From Lysobacterales bacterium (GTDB lineage: Bacteria; Pseudomonadota; Gammaproteobacteria; Xanthomonadales; Xanthomonadaceae): DNA of 64,000 bases. The stretch is taken from assembly GCA_016718605.1 (NCBI GenBank), contig JADKCY010000002.1, forward strand, positions 186,001 through 250,000, read 5' to 3'. Positions 58,669 to 64,000 of the stretch are shown here, one piece after another. The position numbers and the translations under genes were made by a program. The notes beneath the pieces are model-generated. The model did not search any database and was not told the DNA's origin. It saw nothing but the letters and a program-made list of their open reading frames with translations. The number at the start of each line of letters is the position of its first letter. Position 1 is the stretch's first letter.

Positions 58669-59712
58669 ATGGCGGCGAGCTTCGCTCAACGACTTCTGGA
58701 TTGGTTTGATCGGTGCGGGCGACATGACCTGCCCTGGCAACACCCGCGCAACGCGTATCGGGTCTGGCTGTCAGAGGTCATGCTGCAGCAGACTCAGGTC
58801 AGCACGGTGATCGGCTACTTCGAGCGCTTTGTGCTGGCCATTCCCGATTTGCCTGCGCTGGCCGCCGCCGATCCGGATCGCGTACTCGCGCTGTGGTCGG
58901 GATTGGGCTACTACAGCCGCGCCCGCAATCTGCACAAGGCGGCACGGATTTGCGTTGAGCGGCACGGCGGTGATTTACCACGGGACTTCGATGCCTTGCT
59001 CGCCTTGCCAGGTATCGGACGTTCCACGGCGGGAGCCATTCTGGCGCAAGCCTTGGAACTGCCGTTTCCGATTCTCGATGGCAACGTCAAACGCGTACTA
59101 AGCCGCCAACTCGGCCTGCGCGATTGGCCAGGCCAAAGCGATGTCGAGCGTCAACTCTGGGAAGAGAGCGAAGCCCGCCTGCCGCGCCAACGCTTGGCCG
59201 ATTACACCCAGGCACTGATGGACCTGGGTGCAACGGTTTGCAAACGGCAACGACCACTGTGCAGCGAGTGTCCTGTTGCCGACGCATGCCTCGCTAAGCA
59301 AGGGAATCTGCAAGCAGAGATTCCCGCGCGCAAACCGCGCAAGACCAGCCCGCAACGGGAAACCATCATGCTTTGGATCACCGACAACCAAGGAAGGACC
59401 CTGCTGCAACGACGACCTCCAAGCGGAATTTGGGGCGGGCTGTGGAGCCTGCCCGAGGCGAGCTCGACCGAAGACGTAGACACATTCGCTCTGCGTTTCG
59501 GGGCTGTCCGAGCAGACGTCGCCCTCATCCGTTTCCAGCACGTATTCAGCCACTTCAAATTGAATGTCACTGTCCAGCGCTTCCATAGCGCAAGGCCAAT
59601 TCCGAGGGTCAACGATGCGCCCTCCAACGCTTGGTTTGCGCAGGCTGACCTGTACGGACTTGGACTGCCTGCACCGATTCGCCGATTGGTCGAAAATTGT
59701 CAGGAAAGTTAA
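58669..59712 (+). CDS. mutY: A/G-specific adenine glycosylase MutY
   Basis: A 347-residue base-excision repair glycosylase. The catalytic Glu is in SEVMLQQTQV; HhH hairpin LPGIGRSTAGAILAQAL, catalytic Asp in LDGNVKRVLSRQLG, iron-sulphur ligands in CKRQRPLCSECPVADAC, and a C-terminal NUDIX-like 8-oxoG recognition domain (RRPPSGIWGGLWSLPEAS, FQHVFSHFKLNVTV). It removes adenine paired with 8-oxoguanine. Downstream of ftsY, possibly co-transcribed. Confidence 0.96.
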   Translation: MAASFAQRLLDWFDRCGRHDLPWQHPRNAYRVWLSEVMLQQTQVSTVIGYFERFVLAIPDLPALAAADPDRVLALWSGLGYYSRARNLHKAARICVERHGGDLPRDFDALLALPGIGRSTAGAILAQALELPFPILDGNVKRVLSRQLGLRDWPGQSDVERQLWEESEARLPRQRLADYTQALMDLGATVCKRQRPLCSECPVADACLAKQGNLQAEIPARKPRKTSPQRETIMLWITDNQGRTLLQRRPPSGIWGGLWSLPEASSTEDVDTFALRFGAVRADVALIRFQHVFSHFKLNVTVQRFHSARPIPRVNDAPSNAWFAQADLYGLGLPAPIRRLVENCQES

Positions 59713-59803
59713 CAACCGCCATTCCATGTGCGATTCATCCAGCGGTAGGGGTTATCCTGCGCGGCCCTGTGCGATCCTTTGCAGGTCGATTCAAACTGAC
59801 CCG

Positions 59804-60619
59804 ATGCCACCAAAGACCCAAAGACACCGCTTCGCATGCTTGCTGAGCGTCGCGCTGATGCTGCCGCTCTGGCAAACCGCACACGCTTGGTCGGCCAAAG
59901 GTCACCGCATCGTGGCCGAACTGGCCGAACGTCAACTTACGCCGCGAACACGTGCTGCAATACGTGATCTGCTAGACGATGAACCGACACCGCATATTGC
60001 GGCGATTGCCGCTTGGGCCGATCAGGTACGCGATCTACCCACCTATCGCAAAACTGCGCGCTTGCATTTCATCAACTTCAATCGCGCCGATCCCTGCCAC
60101 TACACGGCGGAGCGGGATTGCCCCGACGGTCAGTGCATCGTTGCTGCCATCGCGCACTATCGGCAGATTCTGCGCAATCCTGCCGCATCGCCCAAGGCGC
60201 GCCGCGAGGCCCTGAAGTTCGTCGTCCACTTCGTCTCCGACATCCACCAGCCATTGCATTCCGCCTTTGGCGATGACCGTGGGGCAAATACCTTCCAAGT
60301 ACGCTTTGGCTTTCAGGGCATGAATCTGCACGCCCTGTTTGATCGTGTTCTGTTGGATTCGCGACCATTCATGGCGGGTGAATACGCCGATTTTCTTCAG
60401 CGCGACCTCCCTGAGCCCGGCCGGATACGTGGGCGCAACCCGGCGATCGATTGGGCGGAAAGTGCCTGTCGTTTGGTGGAGACTGAGCGCATTTACCCGC
60501 CGAATCGCCGCCTTGACGAGTCCTACATCCTGCGCATGCGTCCGGTGGCAGAGCGACAGATCCAACTTGCCGCAGTTCGCCTAGCGGCAGTCTTGAATGC
60601 GGACCTTGGCCAACCCTGA
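59804..60619 (+). CDS. S1/P1 family nuclease
   Basis: A 271-residue secreted zinc nuclease. The signal peptide ends at AHA, leaving Trp29 as the new N-terminus, which in this family is itself a zinc ligand. Other ligands fit the P1 pattern: His34 (WSAKGH), Asp73 (WADQVR), His88, His142, Asp146 and His152 (HFVSDIHQPLH), His176 and Asp180 (NLHALFD). It should degrade single-stranded RNA or DNA, and release 3'-phosphates, in the periplasm or outside the cell. ATG 59804; the frame is open back into mutY. Substrate preference is not readable. Confidence 0.92.
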   Translation: MPPKTQRHRFACLLSVALMLPLWQTAHAWSAKGHRIVAELAERQLTPRTRAAIRDLLDDEPTPHIAAIAAWADQVRDLPTYRKTARLHFINFNRADPCHYTAERDCPDGQCIVAAIAHYRQILRNPAASPKARREALKFVVHFVSDIHQPLHSAFGDDRGANTFQVRFGFQGMNLHALFDRVLLDSRPFMAGEYADFLQRDLPEPGRIRGRNPAIDWAESACRLVETERIYPPNRRLDESYILRMRPVAERQIQLAAVRLAAVLNADLGQP

Positions 60620-60690
60620 TCGCTACATGCTGGCCTGCAAGCCGCGTCGCGCCTACAATCGGCGCCCCTCTGAGTTCACGGTCTACCAGC

Positions 60691-62037
60691 ATGGCAGGCA
60701 AGCTGTTCGTCAAAACCCATGGTTGCCAGATGAACGAGTACGACTCGGCAAAAATGGCTGATCTGCTCGCCGAAACGCATGGTCTGACACTGACCGAAGT
60801 TGAAGATGAGGCTGACGTCATTCTGGTCAACACCTGCTCAATCCGCGAAAAGGCGCAAGAGAAGGTATTCAGCCAACTGGGGCGCTGGAAGGAACTCAAG
60901 CACCGCAATGCGAATGTCATCATCGGTGTGGGCGGTTGCGTGGCTAGTCAGGAGGGCGAATCGATCCTCAAACGCGCACCGTACGTCGACCTGGTGTTTG
61001 GACCTCAGACTCTCCATCGCCTGCCGGAAATGATCGAGGCCAAACGCGCATCAGGCCGTCCGCAGGTGGATATCAGCTTCCCCGAAATCGAAAAATTCGA
61101 CCGCATGCCGGAGCCACGTGCCGACGGTCCCACAGCGTTTGTTTCGATCATGGAAGGCTGCAGCAAGTACTGCACATTCTGCGTTGTGCCCTACACCCGT
61201 GGCGAAGAGGTGAGTCGTCCGTTTGAAGATGTGCTTGTCGAAGTCGCCCAACTTGCCGAGCAAGGCGTGCGCGAAGTCAATCTGCTGGGGCAGAACGTCA
61301 ACGCCTATCGCGGTCTGCTGGACAAGCAAGCGCCTGATGTCGGGACTGCCGATCTGGCCGACCTGATCCGTGCCATCGCCCAAGTGCCGGGCATTGGGCG
61401 CATCCGCTACACCACCTCACATCCGGTCGAGTTCAGTGACAGCCTGATCGAAGCGCATCGCGACGTCGCTGAACTCGCGGCCTTCGTGCATCTGCCCGTG
61501 CAAGCCGGATCAGATCGCATCCTTACCGCAATGAAGCGCGGCCACACCGTGCTGGAATACAAGGCCAAGATTCGGCGCTTGCGAGAAGCAAAGCCCGGCA
61601 TCACGATCAGCTCCGACTTCATCGTGGGCTTTCCGGGCGAAACCGAGCGTGACTTCGAAGCGACCATGAAGCTGATCGCCGACATCGAGTTTGATCAGAG
61701 CTTTTCGTTCATCTATTCGGCGCGTCCTGGAACACCGGCGTCCAACCTGCCCGACGAAACACCTGCGGAGGAGAAGAGCGCCCGATTGCAACGCCTTCAG
61801 GCGGCCATCGACGTCAATGCCAAAGCGTATTCCAAGGCCATGATCGGCAGCGTGCAGCGCGTCCTTGTCGAGGGCCCAAGCAGGAAGGATCCCAACGAAC
61901 TGACCGGGCGCACCGAGAACATGCGCTACGTGAATTTCGCCGCGCCCGCACGCCTGATTGGTGAGTTCGTTGATGTACTGATTACCGACGCGATGTCGAA
62001 CTCGCTGCGTGGCCGCGTGTTGACTGGCGCAGACTGA
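60691..62037 (+). CDS. miaB: tRNA-2-methylthio-N6-dimethylallyladenosine synthase MiaB
   Basis: A 448-residue radical-SAM methylthiotransferase. N-terminal cluster cysteines are in KTHGCQMNEYDS, VNTCSIREKAQEK and GVGGCVASQEG; the radical-SAM motif is MEGCSKYCTFCVVPYTRGEE; VSRPFEDVLVEVAQLAEQGVREVNLLGQNV is also typical, and a TRAM domain closes the protein (VLVEGPSRKDPNELTGRTEN). It adds the methylthio group at A37 of tRNAs that read UNN codons. It is convergent with mutL, 7 bases apart, and not linked to phoH-ybeY. Confidence 0.97.
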   Translation: MAGKLFVKTHGCQMNEYDSAKMADLLAETHGLTLTEVEDEADVILVNTCSIREKAQEKVFSQLGRWKELKHRNANVIIGVGGCVASQEGESILKRAPYVDLVFGPQTLHRLPEMIEAKRASGRPQVDISFPEIEKFDRMPEPRADGPTAFVSIMEGCSKYCTFCVVPYTRGEEVSRPFEDVLVEVAQLAEQGVREVNLLGQNVNAYRGLLDKQAPDVGTADLADLIRAIAQVPGIGRIRYTTSHPVEFSDSLIEAHRDVAELAAFVHLPVQAGSDRILTAMKRGHTVLEYKAKIRRLREAKPGITISSDFIVGFPGETERDFEATMKLIADIEFDQSFSFIYSARPGTPASNLPDETPAEEKSARLQRLQAAIDVNAKAYSKAMIGSVQRVLVEGPSRKDPNELTGRTENMRYVNFAAPARLIGEFVDVLITDAMSNSLRGRVLTGAD

Positions 62038-62044
62038 GCGCCGC

Positions 62045-63853
62045 TCAGCGTCCGCGCAAAAACAGCTTGTCCAACTCCGCCATGCTGAGTTGAATCCAGG
62101 TCGGGCGGCCGTGATTGCATTGTCCTGAGCGTTCGGTGGCCTCCATATCGCGCAGCAGTGCATTCATCTCGGCCAAATTGAGCTGACGATTGGCGCGCAC
62201 CGAGGTATGACAAGCCAAGGTCGCCAACAACTCGTTGCCAAGTTCGGCCACACGGCGGGTTTGTCCGTGTTCAATCAGATCTGCCAACACGTCCAGCACC
62301 AATTGACGTGCATCCGCTCCCGCAAGCAACACCGGAACCGAACGCACACTCAACGATTGTGGCCCGCTGCGCTGAACGTCGATGCCCCACTCGGCCAAAC
62401 GTTCCGACTCGCGCTCTGCACAATCTGCTTCACGCTCACTGACACTCATCGCCACCGGAACCAGTAAGGGCTGCGACTGTACGCCTTGCCCTTCACGCGC
62501 GTTCTTGAGTCGTTCGTATGTGATGCGCTCGTGTGCTGCATGCATATCGATCAGCACCAACCCTTGCGCGTTCTGCGCCAGCACATAGACACCATGCAAC
62601 TGGGCCAGGGCATAACCGAGCGGCGGCGCCCGACTGAGGTCCATCGCTGGCATTGCCACGTGCGCAGGTGCTGCCGCATAGAGCGCAGCATAAGCGGCTA
62701 CCTGTTCGCGCACGGGTAACGCCATTGAAGGCTGTTGTGGCCGTGACGATCCGGCATGGGCGGGCGACGCCAATCGGTAATCCAGCGCCTCAGGACTCGG
62801 CAGCGGACCGGAGAGTCCATTCGAGACGCCCTCCACGGTGTTTGCCGCTACGCCCGCACGAGCACCCGCCAGTGCTTCATGCAGGCTGCGAAAGACAAAG
62901 TCGTGCACTAGCCGGCCATCGCGGAAGCGCACTTCATGCTTTGCCGGATGCACGTTGACATCGACGCGGCGCGGGTCGATGTCCAGGAACAAAACGAAGG
63001 CCGCATGGCGGCCATGAAACAGCACATCTGCATAGGCTTGCTTGACCGCATGCGCGACCAGACGATCCTTCACATAACGCCCGTTGACGAAGAAGAACTG
63101 CTGATCGGTCTGACTACGCGACGCTGTGGGCAAGCCAACCCAACCGTGCAAGCGCAGACCAGCCGCTTCGGCGCTGACACGCAACGCAGCGGGCGCGAAC
63201 GCGTCACCCAAGGCTTCAGTCAATCGCTTGTGCACATCAAGCTCGACGTGCACGGCACGAAAATGCCGAATCGGCTTGCCGTTGTGCTGAATGCGAAACT
63301 CCACGTCCATGCGCGCCAGCGCCAAGGTCCGCACCAAATCTTCAACATGGCCCAATTCGGTGCGTTCGGCACGCAGAAATTTGCGCCGTGCGGGGACGCT
63401 GAAAAACAGATCTCGCACTTCGATGCTGGTGCCCAGCGGATGCGCCGCAGGCACGCCCGCCAGCACGCGGCCGTTCTCGACTTCGACGCGGTGCGCCTGC
63501 GCCTGATCGGCAGGGCGCGAGGTGATGGCAAACTTCGACACCGACGCAATAGACGGCAATGCCTCGCCACGAAACCCCAAGGTCGCGACGCACTCCAAAT
63601 CGTCCAAGCTGGTGATTTTGCTGGTCGCATGTCGCGACAAGGCCAGCGGCAACTCGTCTGCGGCAATGCCGACACCATCATCGCGGATGCGGATCAGGCG
63701 GATACCGCCCTCTTCCAAATCGATGTCGATCCGACTGGCACCGGCGTCCAGCGCGTTCTCCAGCAACTCCTTTACCACCGAGGCAGGACGCTCAACCACT
63801 TCGCCCGCGGCAATCTGGTTGATCAGGGTTTCAGGCAGCAGTTGAATCGGCAC
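62045..63853 (-). CDS. mutL: DNA mismatch repair protein MutL (endonuclease type)
   Basis: A 602-residue MutL. The GHKL ATPase domain shows IQLLPETLINQIAAGEVVERPASVVKELLENALDAGAS, RIRDDGVGIAADELPLALSRHATSKI and LGFRGEALPSIASVS. The linker (about 335-400) is variable. The C-terminal domain has DMHAAHERITYE (436-447), which fits the DxHA(x)2E(x)4E metal site of nicking MutL proteins, and CNHGRP (579-584), the second part of that site. It should therefore nick DNA itself, as in Pseudomonas, with no need for MutH. Upstream (63854-64000) no gene can be supported. Confidence 0.96.
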   Translation of the reverse strand: MPIQLLPETLINQIAAGEVVERPASVVKELLENALDAGASRIDIDLEEGGIRLIRIRDDGVGIAADELPLALSRHATSKITSLDDLECVATLGFRGEALPSIASVSKFAITSRPADQAQAHRVEVENGRVLAGVPAAHPLGTSIEVRDLFFSVPARRKFLRAERTELGHVEDLVRTLALARMDVEFRIQHNGKPIRHFRAVHVELDVHKRLTEALGDAFAPAALRVSAEAAGLRLHGWVGLPTASRSQTDQQFFFVNGRYVKDRLVAHAVKQAYADVLFHGRHAAFVLFLDIDPRRVDVNVHPAKHEVRFRDGRLVHDFVFRSLHEALAGARAGVAANTVEGVSNGLSGPLPSPEALDYRLASPAHAGSSRPQQPSMALPVREQVAAYAALYAAAPAHVAMPAMDLSRAPPLGYALAQLHGVYVLAQNAQGLVLIDMHAAHERITYERLKNAREGQGVQSQPLLVPVAMSVSEREADCAERESERLAEWGIDVQRSGPQSLSVRSVPVLLAGADARQLVLDVLADLIEHGQTRRVAELGNELLATLACHTSVRANRQLNLAEMNALLRDMEATERSGQCNHGRPTWIQLSMAELDKLFLRGR

Positions 63854-64000
63854 GCGTTGATCGTCCGCATCAAAGGGACGCGCATGATAAGTCCTGCCGG
63901 CACTGGTCTGTTGGCGGGTGTTGCATCAACGCTGGGACAGTGCCAATCGCGCTATCGCGCGCGGACGGCTCCGCGATCAAGCACCAGGAATCTGTAACCG

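Noticed and set aside
62936..63997. 353-codon plus-strand frame
   Set aside because: It is antisense to mutL and has no recognisable domain.
63977..64000. Possible C-terminus of an upstream minus-strand gene (RLQIPGA stop), as in LysM-ended amidases that often precede mutL
   Set aside because: Only seven codons are visible; this fits gene order elsewhere but cannot be supported from so little sequence.
1..64000. CRISPR arrays, tRNA genes, insertion sequences, prophage or attachment sites
   Set aside because: No direct-repeat array, cloverleaf, transposase, integrase or phage gene could be recognised anywhere in the window.

Overview
The window is ordinary chromosomal DNA of about 60% GC from a gammaproteobacterium, most likely of the Xanthomonadales/Lysobacterales (a relative of Xanthomonas, Lysobacter or the Rhodanobacteraceae). 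Support comes from a YebC protein starting MGRGPSIEGRKNA, a split three-gene pnt transhydrogenase, a DUF1631 protein, an Oar-like TonB-dependent receptor, an MutL of the endonuclease type and the neighbourhood bamE / rnfH-ratA / smpB-ssrA. I see no prophage, insertion sequence, CRISPR array or tRNA gene, and no obvious change in base composition.

Layout. 1-6.1 kb: a truncated beta-propeller GGDEF protein with crcB and rarA, then a dicarboxylate/amino acid symporter and a HemJ-like membrane protein. 6.1-12.6 kb: housekeeping (fur, bamE, rnfH-ratA, smpB, tmRNA, yebC, DUF2058-slyX-ugd, fkpA). 12.8-29.2 kb: glutathione peroxidase, then the main accessory region, a sugar-utilisation locus. It holds a MalK-type ATPase divergent from a GH1 beta-glucosidase and an esterase; a long operon of TonB receptor, GH144-type glucanase, lipoprotein binding protein, two permeases and a 1094-residue discoidin-plus-(alpha/alpha)6 protein; and a LacI-family regulator. 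The same 14-bp LacI-type operator (TGTAAACGTTTCCA) lies upstream of the regulator gene and between the ATPase and the GH1 gene, tying the two ends of the locus together. Because PF10091/GH144 proteins studied so far are endo-beta-1,2-glucanases, I infer that the locus imports and degrades a beta-1,2-glucan, perhaps osmoregulated periplasmic or cyclic glucan of other bacteria.

29.4-45.3 kb: a coupled run of DUF349 protein, cytosine-deaminase-like amidohydrolase and a Sel1-like/prolyl-hydroxylase fusion; a Fic AMP-transferase; phoH-ybeY; rmlBAC for dTDP-sugar synthesis with no rmlD beside it; a FIST sensor coupled to a PAS-GGDEF cyclase; and the pnt operon. 45.5-64 kb: DUF1631, nitroreductase-exonuclease, a secreted propeller protein, NUDIX, MAPEG, DUF4920, MBL-fold hydrolase, gamma-glutamyltransferase-ferredoxin, a small lipoprotein, coaD, rsmD divergent from ftsY-mutY, an S1/P1 nuclease, miaB and convergent mutL.

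Start sites were chosen by family N-termini, Shine-Dalgarno sequences and operon overlaps; several differ from the longest open frame. Nothing was searched against a database, so family names rest on recognised motifs and N- or C-terminal signatures.
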